64,000 bases of DNA from Mastigocoleus sp. MO_188.B34 (GTDB lineage: Bacteria; Cyanobacteriota; Cyanobacteriia; Cyanobacteriales; Nostocaceae): assembly GCF_030065675.1 (NCBI RefSeq), contig NZ_JASJDK010000015.1, forward strand, positions 62,001-126,000, read 5' to 3'. The translations under genes were made by a program, and so were the position numbers. Shown piece after piece: positions 40,495-50,012 of this stretch. The first letter of the stretch is position 1, and the number at the start of each line of letters is the position of its first letter. The notes beneath the pieces were generated by a model. That model was not told the DNA's origin and ran no database searches. It worked only from the letters and a program-made list of their open reading frames with translations.

Positions 40495-40520
40495 TAGGGA
40501 CGTAGGATCCTACGTCCCTA
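40495..40520. repeat. Perfect 26-base palindrome
   Basis: TAGGGACGTAGGA is followed directly by its own reverse complement, with no loop. It begins 67 bases after the stop of the nucleotidyltransferase fusion. There is no T-run after it, so it may be a repeat unit or a protein-binding or processing site rather than a simple terminator. Confidence 0.7.
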
Positions 40521-40542
40521 TGAAAAGTGAGGTTGGGAAAAT

Positions 40543-40630
40543 AGTGATACGAGCAAGTCATTAGCGTCTAGCGTTAGAAGCGTCTGCGATGTTAGCGACA
40601 GCGTGACGTTAGTCACACGGCTTTGCCTTA
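40543..40630. repeat. GC-rich dispersed small repeat, copy 3
   Basis: GATACGAGCAAGTCATTAGC nearly matches the opening of the copy at 6801. It is followed by GCGTCTGCGATGTTAGCGAC and CACACGGCTTTGCC. It is non-coding. Confidence 0.6.
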
Positions 40631-41522
40631 AAACAAAAACTTAGTCCCTAAAATAAAATAATAGGATCAAGATTTATTAATTTCACTATATTTGGTATAA
40701 ATTTTGAATTTGGTATATACCTGCTTGCAAATAAGCGGTAATTAACTATGTTTGGTCAGTCAAATAAAATAAATATCAAAAATCTTTGCCCGCGAAACTA
40801 GCAAGGGTTTATTGATTTATTTTCTGATTATTTTACTAGAACTATAGCTTTGCCTGAAAGTCTTACATTGCAAAGATTTTATTTTTTCTTTAGAGAGTGA
40901 TAAAAGAAAACTGATACATCCTGATGGCAGGCACGCTATTAATTAAAATGTATTGGTATATAATTCGGCTAAGATACTCTTCATTCGTTTGACTCAAAAG
41001 CTCGTTTAATTGACGAACTTTTTAGTAACATATCCAGCTTCAGAGTGTTATTTTAGGTCGTTTAAATGACGACTTACTGTAACTAAAAATGAGGGTAAAA
41101 ACCCCATTTTCACTAAAGGAATATGTTCCTAGTATATGATTCTAAAACTCTATTGGGGTAAGAGTTACAGTTTAATTGCAAATTGTGTGTTTTCAAAATG
41201 CCTTGGCTAGGAGTTTTAAATGTTTTGTTTGTATCGTCAGTTAAGTCAGCTTATGTCGTTCTCAAATCTGATAGGTTCGGGTTTCCATTCTAGCTTATGT
41301 TACTTGCCCTAGTGAGAACGTTCTTGCTGGTACAAATTATCAAACAATTAACTAACTGACGCTTAAGAAACACTTCTCATTCCTCTTGGTCAGCATTATC
41401 ACCTTAGGATACCCATTAACAGTAACTAGGTGGCTGTAGCGAATGCAACTCAAGTTGTTCTCGGTTTGACCGCTTTTTTCTCATTCCTAGAATGGATGGT
41501 TTCCTAACTCCTGTGAGGTTTT

Positions 41523-42422
41523 ATGACAAAATCAAATGAATACTATAAGGCATTAATTAAGGGTATTAAAAAGCATTCCGATGGATGTAAGGCAAGGATA
41601 GCTCGAATGGGAATGAGCGACTCCTTAAGAAGAAAAGTTGAAAAAGCTAGGGAAAAAAGAACCCTGATTATTAATAGGGATTTGTCAAGACCAAAAACGA
41701 ATATTGATATTTCTTGGCAGTTATGGGAGGAAGGTTTTGATTCAGCTTACCAAGAATATCTTGTAGCTATGGAAAATATTATGGGAGAACCAGCAAGTAA
41801 GATTCACCAGGATATTTTAAGCTTTGGGGGGCTGGATTTAGAGCAAGAGTTTAAGGTCAAAGCAAGAAAATATTCGAGTTTAGGATTGAACGCTTTAGTT
41901 GGAATTCCTGCTGTTATAGCTGTTTTATTTGGTGTTGCTACTATCACCGATGTAAAGTTAGATAATCCAGAACTTACTACTCTCGAACTGGGTGGTAGGA
42001 ATCTCAAACGCAAAGACCTCAAGCATATAGAACTCAGACATACTGAACTTCGAAGAACCGATCTCAGTGGTGTGGATCTCAGTGGTGTTGACCTTAGCGG
42101 AGTTGACTTGAGTGGAGCGAAGCTAATGCACACTGATTTGAGCGGGGCTAAGCTTATAGCTACGGATCTCAGTGGTGTAGACCTCAGAAATGCAAATCTT
42201 AGTGGTGTGGATCTTAGAAGTGCAGATCTTAGTGGAGCCAAACTTTTGAACGCAGACCTTAGCGACACCACATTGTGGGACAAAACATTAGGAGAAGCAA
42301 TTAATTTAACTCCGGAACAAATTAAACAAGCGAAAAACTGGGAAAAAGCTGTGTACAGTCCTCAGTTTCGTAAAAAGCTGAATTTACCAGAAAAGCGACT
42401 AACTAAAAAATATAATCCATAA
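41523..42422 (+). CDS. Pentapeptide-repeat membrane protein
   Basis: A 299-residue protein. A soluble helical N-terminus of about 115 residues (basic, KKHSDGCKARIARMG) precedes one membrane helix (LNALVGIPAVIAVLFGVA, about 122-139). Pentapeptide repeats follow from about 150 to 255 (LSGVDLSGVDLSGA type, A(D/N)LXX), expected to form a right-handed quadrilateral beta-helix. The end carries the NLTPEQIKQAKNW motif often found after cyanobacterial pentapeptide domains. Function is unknown. The near-identical DNA units in the repeat region suggest recent expansion. Confidence 0.85.
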   Translation: MTKSNEYYKALIKGIKKHSDGCKARIARMGMSDSLRRKVEKAREKRTLIINRDLSRPKTNIDISWQLWEEGFDSAYQEYLVAMENIMGEPASKIHQDILSFGGLDLEQEFKVKARKYSSLGLNALVGIPAVIAVLFGVATITDVKLDNPELTTLELGGRNLKRKDLKHIELRHTELRRTDLSGVDLSGVDLSGVDLSGAKLMHTDLSGAKLIATDLSGVDLRNANLSGVDLRSADLSGAKLLNADLSDTTLWDKTLGEAINLTPEQIKQAKNWEKAVYSPQFRKKLNLPEKRLTKKYNP

Positions 42423-42803
42423 ACTAAACCGATTGTATCTACTGTGTTGGTGGATCGCATAAAAATCAACCTGCCAAAATCCTGCATTTCCTTCCAAGGA
42501 AACTCCAGTTTTTATGTTATTGGATCTGACAGAAAACAAAGCAAGAATGGCTTAGAGATAAGCTTTTTTGCTCGATGCATCCTAGCAAAAACCCATGACT
42601 AGTCTGCGGAGTGGTTACACCGTATTTAGTTGTGGGTTTGATGCATCAGATTCAAGTAATGACTTGTATTCATAGCATTAAAACTGGAGTTTATCGTATA
42701 AGTTGTATGGATTTAGATATGTTAATTTTCTGGTAAGAGAGCAGAGAGAAGGGAAAAATTTTTCCCAAAAAATTCTTCAATATATCTGAAAATGAGCAAA
42801 ATA
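42423..42803. other. Intergenic region with a long inverted repeat
   Basis: These 381 bases lie between convergent genes. They contain the inverted repeat element at 42500-42692 and no gene. Confidence 0.4.
42500..42692. repeat. 193-base element bounded by 17-base inverted repeats
   Basis: AAACTCCAGTTTTTATG at the left pairs with CATTAAAACTGGAGTTT at the right (16 of 17). Inside, GATGCATC occurs twice and AAAACCCA pairs with TGGGTTT, so a nested fold is possible. It could be a MITE or a structured RNA; no flanking duplication was verified. Confidence 0.5.
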
Positions 42804-44144
42804 TTAGCTTTCAAATGGCAAAGATAGGGAACGGCTTCGAGGGAAAATTGCTAATTTAGTTTCAGGATCGAAAAAATGAATTTTTTCAGGATTTATTGAT
42901 AACCAAACTTCTTCACCAAGTTGAAGTATGCGCTCTGGAGAGATTCGCGCTTGTAGCAAATTATTTCTTCTGGAAAAGTCAGGTTCTGGAGAGTCTGAAA
43001 GTAAAAGTTTAAAAGAAATGTAAGCATCATTTCCCAGATTTTCCACCAATTCGACTTGTGCGGGCAAATTTTTGGTTGCAGGTACCCCAATACTCCAATT
43101 TTCTGGACGAATACCCAAAATTAAGCTACATCCATCATATTTTTGTAAAGCATTTTCCCATGTCGCCGGTAAAGTCATACGAAAATCACCATGAGTGATT
43201 AATAACGGTGCGCGAAAAATTACAGGGATAAAGTTCATCGGTGGCGATCCAATAAACTCTGCTACAAACAAATTTGCTGGACGGTTGTAAATTTCCAGTG
43301 GAGGGGCTACTTGCTGAATTTGTCCGCGATCTAAAATTGCAATGCGATCGCCCATTGTCATTGCTTCGGTGCGATCATGGGTCACATAAATTGTTGTAAT
43401 TCCTAATTGACGTTGTAGTTTAACTATTTGGGCGCGGGTTTCTGCTCGCAATCTTGCATCCAAATTAGAAAGTGGTTCGTCCATCAAAAATACTTTAGGG
43501 TTGCGCGCGATCGCTCTACCTAATGCAACTCTTTGCTTTTGTCCTCCAGATAGTTCTTTGGGGAATTGATGTAATAATTCTTTTATTTGTAGCAATTCGG
43601 CTACTTCATAAACTTTTTTTATAATGAATTTTTCTTGACGAGAATTATGAGAATTATGATGTAATTCTTCGGGCATTTTTTTTGCCCCACCTGACAGTAA
43701 ATTTTGCCAAAAATTTGTTGAGGGTTGGAGTTTCTCTGGTTGTTCCTTGAGTCTGAGACCAAAAGCTATATTATCAAAGACCGTCATATGGGGATAAAGA
43801 GCGTAGTCTTGAAAGACCATTGCAATATCTCTTTCTCTTGCAGAGAGATTATTTACTAAATCCTTCCCTACCCAAATATTACCGCTTGCGATCGGTTCCA
43901 ACCCAGCAATCAGACGTAGAAGTGTACTTTTACCACATCCAGAAGAACCAAGTAACACCATAAATTCGCCATCAGCTACTGACAAATTAATTCGCCGCAA
44001 TACACTAACATTTTCGTTACGATTGCCATTTGAATAATCTCTATTATATTTTGTTAGATCTTTCGAGCCTGATGGAGAAATACTAGCTTCCCTTTTACGT
44101 CGGGGGAAACTTTTGTAAATATTTTCTAAAATAACTTGCGCCAC
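42804..44144 (-). CDS. MalK/UgpC-type ABC transporter ATPase
   Basis: A 446-residue ATP-binding subunit of sugar or glycerol-phosphate importers. Walker A is GSSGCGKST, the signature LSGGQKQRVALGRAI and Walker B VFLMDEPLSNLD; the C-terminal TOBE-type region is ILGIRPENWSIG. It is longer than the usual 360-380 residues because of two hydrophilic inserts: about 30 residues near the N-terminus (PSGSKDLTKYNRDYSNGN) and about 35 residues between Walker A and the signature (around GGAKKMPEELHHNSHNSRQ). No permease or binding protein gene is nearby, so it probably serves a transporter encoded elsewhere. The start is GTG. Confidence 0.9.
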   Translation of the reverse strand: MAQVILENIYKSFPRRKREASISPSGSKDLTKYNRDYSNGNRNENVSVLRRINLSVADGEFMVLLGSSGCGKSTLLRLIAGLEPIASGNIWVGKDLVNNLSARERDIAMVFQDYALYPHMTVFDNIAFGLRLKEQPEKLQPSTNFWQNLLSGGAKKMPEELHHNSHNSRQEKFIIKKVYEVAELLQIKELLHQFPKELSGGQKQRVALGRAIARNPKVFLMDEPLSNLDARLRAETRAQIVKLQRQLGITTIYVTHDRTEAMTMGDRIAILDRGQIQQVAPPLEIYNRPANLFVAEFIGSPPMNFIPVIFRAPLLITHGDFRMTLPATWENALQKYDGCSLILGIRPENWSIGVPATKNLPAQVELVENLGNDAYISFKLLLSDSPEPDFSRRNNLLQARISPERILQLGEEVWLSINPEKIHFFDPETKLAIFPRSRSLSLPFES

Positions 44145-44873
44145 AAGAATTTAAGATAATTTTTAGCTTTCGAACATTAGTTAATTATGACTAAAAACAG
44201 TTAATAGTATGTATCGATGGCAAACAATAACCAATAACCGCTCATAAATTAATTTTACTGACTAAAATATTTTACCTATAGATACATTTTTTACTGAAAA
44301 GATGATTTCATTTTAGATGTCAAGATACTACGATTACCATTGAGACCCTTTAAAGATAGAGTTTAGAGGATACGAATACCATAATATAGTAGGAGTCTGC
44401 AAGCCGTATAATTTATTTTTAGTCAAATATTTTATTGGTAAGCAATTTAATTTAAATTATAAAGTTATGGGCTGTTGTAGCTTTGCTCGCGGTGCGTTAT
44501 GGCTAAAGCAATATCCTGTAATCTGCTATTAATTCATATCTTCAAGACTTACGCAATTGTCACGCACCCTAGACGAAAAATGTGCAGGTTGCGTGAGTCC
44601 TAATTTTTATTCTTGTAAGCGGAGCATTTAAGATTAAATAGTACTAAGGTACTACATGGATTGGAATGATTTTAAGGATTGATGTTAAAAAAAATCACAA
44701 AAGGAAAGAACAAAAAAGGAATCATATAATGTTTCTTCGTACAATAATATCCGCTTTTGTTAGGTTAAGAGGACTAGGAAGATTATTAATCTTCCACACT
44801 TAACCCTCTCTTGAGAGTAAATGAGTGGCTCAAAGGAACTAGTACAAATCGATTTGAAAACAGGGCTAATGTC
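44145..44873. other. Divergent intergenic region upstream of the SSB-like gene
   Basis: These 729 bases have no gene. An imperfect inverted pair (GACTTACGCAATTGTCACGC and GGTTGCGTGAGTCC, about 44548-44600) matches a repeat style often seen in cyanobacterial intergenic DNA. The pyrimidine-rich stretch near 44790-44810 lies close to the SSB-like gene start. Confidence 0.4.
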
Positions 44874-45554
44874 ATGAATAGTTGTATTTTAATGGCGGAA
44901 ATTATTCAACCACCACAACTACGCTACACCTCCGATAACTTGGAAGTCATGGAGATGATGGTGCAGTTCGCATCTGTGCGAGAAGGAGAAAGTCCATCTA
45001 ATTTAAAAGTGGTTGCTTGGCGTAATACAGCCAAAGAAATCCAACAAAATTATCATCAAGGCGATCGAGTGATCTTGGAAGGACGTTTGGGAATGAGTAC
45101 AATTCAACGTCCCGAAGGTTTTAAGGAAAAACGGGCTGAACTGACAGTGCAACGTATTTATCCCTTAACATCCGGTGCAAATATTAGTACAGCAACAGGA
45201 ATGGAAAATATGTCGCCAACTGCTGCAAATCCTAGTTTTGCAGCACAATCAGCTGGAACATCTTTTGAAACCAAATCTCCCGAACCAACATTTAATAGTC
45301 CCGTACCAGCTGCAACACCAAGTCCTGGAAATAATGAATTTGGGAACGTTCCCCAACCAAATTTTGAACCTGCAGCTTCTCCTACTCCAAATTACGAACC
45401 AAGTACTTATCCTGCAATGACAGAACCAGACGTTGATGATATTCCGTTTATGCGTCCCATTCATTCTCGAAGCAGTTGGGGACATTCCTTAACAGACTTC
45501 TTCGAGGAGGAAGTAAATTCTGCTTGGGAAGGAGTAAAGCAGTTTAAACCTTAA
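44874..45554 (+). CDS. Single-stranded DNA-binding protein-like (OB fold)
   Basis: A 226-residue protein. Residues 1-95 form an SSB-type OB fold (MNSCILMAEIIQPPQLRYTS, VILEGRLGMSTIQRPEGFKE). A long Pro/Asn/Ser-rich disordered region (about 100-185) follows. The usual acidic SSB tip DDIPF, normally at the very C-terminus where partner proteins bind, is present at 188-192. But 34 more residues follow (ending SAWEGVKQFKP). The ATG at 44874 is preferred to an in-frame TTG at 44811, since the conserved fold begins there. It may be a specialised cyanobacterial SSB paralogue rather than the housekeeping one. Confidence 0.85.
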   Translation: MNSCILMAEIIQPPQLRYTSDNLEVMEMMVQFASVREGESPSNLKVVAWRNTAKEIQQNYHQGDRVILEGRLGMSTIQRPEGFKEKRAELTVQRIYPLTSGANISTATGMENMSPTAANPSFAAQSAGTSFETKSPEPTFNSPVPAATPSPGNNEFGNVPQPNFEPAASPTPNYEPSTYPAMTEPDVDDIPFMRPIHSRSSWGHSLTDFFEEEVNSAWEGVKQFKP

Positions 45555-45758
45555 AAACTATTTTTAATTACTGTAAACGCGACCAAAACCGATAATTTTT
45601 GTTTAAGTCTCCTATTTTTTTTCAGGGGATAGGGCTTCTAAACTGATTAGGAAACATATCTAAGCAAGAGAAGCCTTATCTCGTATGATTTCAGAGGTTA
45701 ATAATTCCTTTTTAAGTTGGATAACTGGGGAATTTTTGTGATGTGATGCATTTCAAAA

Positions 45759-45796
45759 TTATCTCTGACTGTCGTTATTATCTCTGACTGTCGTTC
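45759..45796 (+). repeat. 19-base tandem duplication upstream of the TPR gene
   Basis: Two adjacent units of TTATCTCTGACTGTCGTT plus one variable base occur 58 bases before the TPR start. The near-perfect match suggests a recent duplication in the promoter or leader. Confidence 0.75.
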
Positions 45797-45853
45797 AAAC
45801 AAAAAAAGAATATACTTTTTTGTAGCGAGGATAACTATTTAGGGGAATTGAAT

Positions 45854-46717
45854 ATGGTTAAAGCTAGTCCTGTTAATATGCAAGGTAGTTTACCTCAAAT
45901 CGGTCGAGATCGTTATTTTTGGTATCAAGAAGGTAAAAATCTGGAGCGAAAAGGGTTTTATGAAGAAGCGGTAATTTGCTACGACCGAGCAGTGGCTAAT
46001 GGTGTTGATGAGTATTGGTTATGGTACGACCGAGGTAGTGCTTTACGGGAATTAGGATATTATCACGAAGCAATTACTAGTTTTCAGAAAGCCTTAAAGT
46101 TACGTCCCTATGATTATTGGAGTCGATACAATCAAGGCTGCATATTCTTAGAAGATTTAGACGAATTTGAAAAAGCAATTTCAGCATTTGAGAATGCCCT
46201 CACTATCCGCAAAAATGACTATTGGGCGTGTTTTCGCCTTGGGGATGCTTTAAGACATTTGGGTAAATACGAACAAGCGATCGCCAGTTACGATCAAGCT
46301 TTATCTAGCTACGGTAATGATTATTGGGGATGGTTTCGACGTGGTGATGCTTTAAGAAAATTGGGTCGATATGATGAAGCAATACTCAGTTACGATCGCG
46401 CTTTAGAAATTCGTCCGGATGATTTTTGGAGTCATTATAAGCAGGGAGATACCTTTAGATTTCTCCAACGTTATCAAGATGCGATCGCAAGTTACCAAAA
46501 AGCAGTAAAACTGAATCCAGAAGATGAATATGCTTGGTACAATTGTGCTTGTTGTGCAGCGTTGCAAGGTAAAAAATATTTAGCACTTGATTATTTAGAA
46601 CGAACTCTTCACATAAGTCCTGGACAGTTTCTGAGTTTTGCTCAAACAGATTCAGATTTTGACGCTATTAAAACAAGTAAAGAATTTCAAGAACTAATCA
46701 CAAGTATAAGCTTGTAA
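45854..46717 (+). CDS. TPR-repeat protein
   Basis: A 287-residue protein of about seven TPR units with regular spacing. Each repeat boundary carries an aromatic D-Y/F-W motif (DEYWLWYDRG, YDYWSRYNQG, NDYWACFRLG, NDYWGWFRRG, DDFWSHYKQG). No signal peptide or membrane helix was seen, so it is probably cytoplasmic and mediates protein binding. The in-frame TTG at 45848 is an alternative start; the ATG at 45854 has AGGGG about 9 bases upstream. The partner is unknown. Confidence 0.88.
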   Translation: MVKASPVNMQGSLPQIGRDRYFWYQEGKNLERKGFYEEAVICYDRAVANGVDEYWLWYDRGSALRELGYYHEAITSFQKALKLRPYDYWSRYNQGCIFLEDLDEFEKAISAFENALTIRKNDYWACFRLGDALRHLGKYEQAIASYDQALSSYGNDYWGWFRRGDALRKLGRYDEAILSYDRALEIRPDDFWSHYKQGDTFRFLQRYQDAIASYQKAVKLNPEDEYAWYNCACCAALQGKKYLALDYLERTLHISPGQFLSFAQTDSDFDAIKTSKEFQELITSISL

Positions 46718-46734
46718 ACAAATTAAATTTATGA

Positions 46735-47544
46735 TCATATTTTGCTTTTTGTTTTACATTGTCTTCCTTTAGGAGTCGCGTCCGGGTAAAAAGTAATTAT
46801 TGCTTGTTCTCTTCTAACAAATACCGCTGGAAAAGTTTTTCCCGTATCGCGATCGCGAACCTGGTAAATACATGCACCTTCAGAATTTTCCTGAAGTTTA
46901 TGAATTTGGGTGACGTCCAAAAGAATTTCTAAGGCGTTACTCAAATAACCGTAACCTTTAATTACATCTGTGACGGTACGACCCTTTTGCTTAATTACTA
47001 CACCCATGGTGTAAATGATACCTGGGACAACTTCCTGTCTTCGAGTATTGTTTGGTAATCTTCCACCGATTTCTTGTTGTTGCAGCTGCAAATATCTACC
47101 GTAAAAATGCAAGCCACCAATATCATTTTGGTTATAAATTTCACCACAAAATATATGTTCAAAACCTTTACGTTTAAACCAAATATCGGTTAGATCATTG
47201 ATAAACTCCGATCTACTGCGGCGACCTGGACGTAACTCACCCGCTGTTATTTGTTGGAGTTTTTCTACTACATCTGGATACTGAGATAAAAGTTGTTTAA
47301 ATCGTTTGGGTTTGACTCGTGTTCCAATTGCCCCACAGGTTTTGAGTATTGCTAGATCGAAGGAATTTAGCTTGGGTGCAGGAGGGGAAATATCTAAATT
47401 TTTTCCTGGAGGAAAACCCACGGGAACTGGGTTATTGACATTATCGAAAAATGGTAAAAGTTTTGTGTTCTGCGATTGTGCTTTGACTGGGTTACTTAAA
47501 CCAAGAGGTAAAAGGAAGAGCAAAATAGTTAATAACTTGAGCAT
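46735..47544 (-). CDS. Secreted EndoU-like nuclease
   Basis: A 269-residue protein with a signal peptide (MLKLLTILLFLLPLGLSNPV, cleavage likely after VKAQ) and a C-terminal domain (about 110-260) resembling bacterial EndoU nucleases. These cut RNA and are known as toxin domains and as tRNases, including one from Anabaena. The two catalytic His candidates are H130 in EHIFCGEI and H146 in GGLHFYGRY, 16 apart as in known members. A later Lys and the TFYP region (251-254) may complete the site. No immunity gene or secretion system gene is adjacent. The frame extends to a TTG at 47607 inside the MITE; the ATG at 47544 is preferred because the signal peptide starts there. Confidence 0.72.
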   Translation of the reverse strand: MLKLLTILLFLLPLGLSNPVKAQSQNTKLLPFFDNVNNPVPVGFPPGKNLDISPPAPKLNSFDLAILKTCGAIGTRVKPKRFKQLLSQYPDVVEKLQQITAGELRPGRRSRSEFINDLTDIWFKRKGFEHIFCGEIYNQNDIGGLHFYGRYLQLQQQEIGGRLPNNTRRQEVVPGIIYTMGVVIKQKGRTVTDVIKGYGYLSNALEILLDVTQIHKLQENSEGACIYQVRDRDTGKTFPAVFVRREQAIITFYPDATPKGRQCKTKSKI

Positions 47545-47570
47545 ATGTTTTTGCAGTAATTTTATAAGTA

Positions 47571-47783
47571 GGGCTTGCTGAATTAAATTAAAAACTATAG
47601 CAGGCAAGGATTTTAAGCTTTTTTATCCCAAATAGATGCAAGGAAATAACGTTTAGAGTTTCAAAAACCTTGCACTTTAGTCCCCGATATCCCTGGGTAA
47701 ATTAGAAACAAGCGGGATGAAACTAATATTTTGCAAGCTTTGTGGCTTCTAGAGTCGCGAAAGTCTACTTTTTCAGCAAGCCC
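47571..47783. mobile_element. 213-base MITE with flanking TAAGTA duplication
   Basis: GGGCTTGCTGAA at the left end and TTCAGCAAGCCC at the right end are perfect 12-base terminal inverted repeats. TAAGTA occurs immediately outside both ends (47565-47570 and 47784-47789), the expected target-site duplication. There is no transposase gene inside. A diverged copy lies at 11340-11505. The element sits 27 bases upstream of the EndoU start codon and between divergent genes. Confidence 0.8.
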
Positions 47784-47988
47784 TAAGTATAATTTTGTAC
47801 CTGCAACTAGTAACCGCCAAAAAAGGACAATCTTGGTTTACCAAGACAACTGAAATCAGTACCAACTGTAGTTGATTAATAAGCTGGCTTCCCAGGTTAA
47901 AAATAAGTGGGAGACAAACGAAATATTTTCAAATTAGCTGGGTAACCTAAAAGCAAAATAAATTTAAATTAAAAATAAAACATAAAAA

Positions 47989-48216
47989 ATGAATATAAAA
48001 CCCAGTATTTTCCTGTTAATGCTAGCTTTTTTATTATTTACTGCTCTCGGCGATTCAGTTTTACCAGAACCCTTAAAAACTGCTAGCTACAATACTCGTA
48101 CAACTATAAACAAATTTACTATTGGTTTATTCCCTGCTTGGCAACCGAAACAAAAACCCCACGAACGTACCAGGAAAGCTTTGGAGAAATTAGAAAAAGA
48201 TACAAGCACAAACTAA
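47989..48216 (+). CDS. Small exported or membrane protein, unknown
   Basis: A 75-residue protein with an N-terminal hydrophobic segment (SIFLLMLAFLLFTALG), either a signal peptide or an anchor, followed by a basic helical tail (KPHERTRKALEKLEKDTS). No strong ribosome site precedes the ATG. Composition is protein-like and nothing overlaps it. I recall similar small proteins in other cyanobacteria, without a function. Confidence 0.55.
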   Translation: MNIKPSIFLLMLAFLLFTALGDSVLPEPLKTASYNTRTTINKFTIGLFPAWQPKQKPHERTRKALEKLEKDTSTN

Positions 48217-48229
48217 AAAAATATCCAAA

Positions 48230-48255
48230 GGTAGGAGCGATATAATACTCCTACC
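48230..48255. terminator. Hairpin between convergent genes
   Basis: GGTAGGAG and CTCCTACC form a perfect 8-base stem with a 10-base loop, between the small gene and the 3' end of ilvC. No long T-run follows, so it may be a repeat or a weak bidirectional terminator. Confidence 0.45.
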
Positions 48256-48322
48256 AGAATCGAATTAATTGGATAATTTAGTTCTTGATCGATATTCTCG
48301 AATTAGATGTGGAAGTAAAATT

Positions 48323-49318
48323 CTACACTTTTTTCAACCAGCTAAACATCGCCCGCAAATCTTTACCTACCTCTTCAACTGGGTGCTCTGCTTCCTGACG
48401 ACGCATAGAGGTAAATCCAGGTTTACCAGATTGGTTTTCCAACACAAATTCCCGTGCAAATTGACCGGATTGAATTTCTGAGAGAATTTTCCGCATTTCG
48501 GCTTTGGTTTGGTCATTCACAATGCGAGGTCCGCGAGTATAATCCCCATATTCAGCCGTATTGGAGATACTATCACGCATTTGCGCCAATCCACCTTCAA
48601 CGACCAAATCAACAATTAGTTTTACTTCATGCAAACATTCGAAGTAAGCTAATTCTGGCTGATAGCCTGCTTCTACTAAAGTTTCAAATCCGGCTTTAAT
48701 TAAAGCACTCAAACCACCGCAAAGAACAGCCTGTTCGCCAAATAAATCTGTTTCGGTTTCTTCACGGAAACTAGTTTCTAAGATACCTGCGCGAGTACCA
48801 CCAATACCCTTCGCATAAGCCATCGCGCGATCGCGTGCTTGTCCACTAGCATCCTGATACACCGCAAATAAACATGGAACTCCCTGTCCTTGCTCGTAAG
48901 TTCTGCGAACTAAGTGACCGGGACCCTTAGGTGCGACCATCACCACATCAACATTATCCGGTGGAACCACCTGACCAAAATGGATATTAAAACCGTGAGC
49001 AAAAGCGATGATATTTCCTTCTTTTAAATGGGGTGCAATTTCCTGTTGGTAAACAGTTTTTTGTACCTCATCAGGCAAAAGAATCATAATAAAATCAGCA
49101 GCAGCTGCAGCATCTGCCACATTTTTGACCGTTAAACCTGCAGATTCTGCTTTTTTCGCCGACTTACTCCCAGGATAAAGCCCCACAATGACATTCATGC
49201 CACTATCTTTGAGATTGAGAGCATGAGCGTGACCTTGAGAGCCAAAACCAATTATGGCAATAGTTTTTTCAGCTAAAAGGTCTAAATTTCCATCTTCATC
49301 GTAATACATCCGAGCCAT
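48323..49318 (-). CDS. ilvC: Ketol-acid reductoisomerase
   Basis: A 331-residue class I KARI of branched-chain amino acid synthesis, which isomerises and reduces acetolactate with NADPH and Mg2+. The NADPH motif is [35 protein letters not shown] and the acidic metal-binding region [12 protein letters not shown] are present. The ATG at 49318 gives the canonical length and has AGGAG 8 bases upstream; the frame extends to 49354 with no better start. It is a single gene in this window. Confidence 0.97.
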   Translation of the reverse strand: MARMYYDEDGNLDLLAEKTIAIIGFGSQGHAHALNLKDSGMNVIVGLYPGSKSAKKAESAGLTVKNVADAAAAADFIMILLPDEVQKTVYQQEIAPHLKEGNIIAFAHGFNIHFGQVVPPDNVDVVMVAPKGPGHLVRRTYEQGQGVPCLFAVYQDASGQARDRAMAYAKGIGGTRAGILETSFREETETDLFGEQAVLCGGLSALIKAGFETLVEAGYQPELAYFECLHEVKLIVDLVVEGGLAQMRDSISNTAEYGDYTRGPRIVNDQTKAEMRKILSEIQSGQFAREFVLENQSGKPGFTSMRRQEAEHPVEEVGKDLRAMFSWLKKV

Positions 49319-49409
49319 AGAAGCTTCTCCTGTCAGCAAGCATCCTGATATCATTGCAAGGGTATGATTTTACCGCAAAATCAGGCTTTAACTGATAATT
49401 GTAAAAACT

Positions 49410-50012
49410 CTATAGCTTAAAATTCGCTGCAATCCAACCAAGAGATATTCCCAACCCACTACTTCCAGTAAGAGCTATCATTGCACCGAAAAAACTATCA
49501 AAAGTTTGGCGTAGCTTTCTTCCTGCTTTGTTAACAGTAATCATAAAATTGCAGTACCACACTAAGTCAAAGACCACTTCCCAACCAATTGAAATCCATA
49601 GGAATATTGCTAATGTGACTATTAGCGCAGGAACGAGGATCCCTCTCGTTCGTGCTACAAAATATGCTACAAAGGTAAAGAAAACAAGGTTTATACAAAA
49701 AAGTGCGATCGTAAAAGATGTGACTCCTGAAAATTGAACATCAGAGAACTTAACGAAAAAACAAAGAGTTACAGCCAAAAGTAGACGGGGAAGGATAAGA
49801 GAAGTTATCAGTGCCAGATTATTCTTGAAAACAAGACCAAAAGTAAAGAATAGAGGAAAGATAATAAATAAAGCTATTAAATACCACCCTGCTTCGGCTA
49901 CTCTTAACAACCAACCATTGAAAACACACATTACTAAAAAAGCAAAGAACCACCCCCAATCAAGTAATAGAGGGTGATATAGAATTTGGCGGTACGATTT
50001 AATACTACGCAT
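49410..50012 (-). CDS. Polytopic membrane protein, unknown function
   Basis: A 200-residue protein with about five to six hydrophobic segments (for example WGWFFAFLVMCVFNGW, LIALFIIFPLFFTFG, ALFCINLVFFTFVAYFVA and ALIVTLAIFLWISIGW). It lies 91 bases upstream of ilvC in the same direction. No motif identifies a family. The gene looks intact, with a plausible ATG and stop. Confidence 0.65.
   Translation of the reverse strand: MRSIKSYRQILYHPLLLDWGWFFAFLVMCVFNGWLLRVAEAGWYLIALFIIFPLFFTFGLVFKNNLALITSLILPRLLLAVTLCFFVKFSDVQFSGVTSFTIALFCINLVFFTFVAYFVARTRGILVPALIVTLAIFLWISIGWEVVFDLVWYCNFMITVNKAGRKLRQTFDSFFGAMIALTGSSGLGISLGWIAANFKL

Larger units (their letters stand above)
40429..41522. other. Non-coding region with palindrome and dispersed repeat
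   Basis: No gene was found in 1094 bases. It holds a perfect 26-base palindrome, a GC-rich dispersed repeat, and a TTTGGTATAAATTTTGAA/TTTGGTATATAC direct repeat near 40690-40721. Confidence 0.5.

Noticed and set aside
41804-42283. Minus-strand frame of 159 codons, Leu/Arg/Ser-rich
   Set aside because: It is the antisense shadow of the pentapeptide repeats and owes its length to their repetitive DNA.
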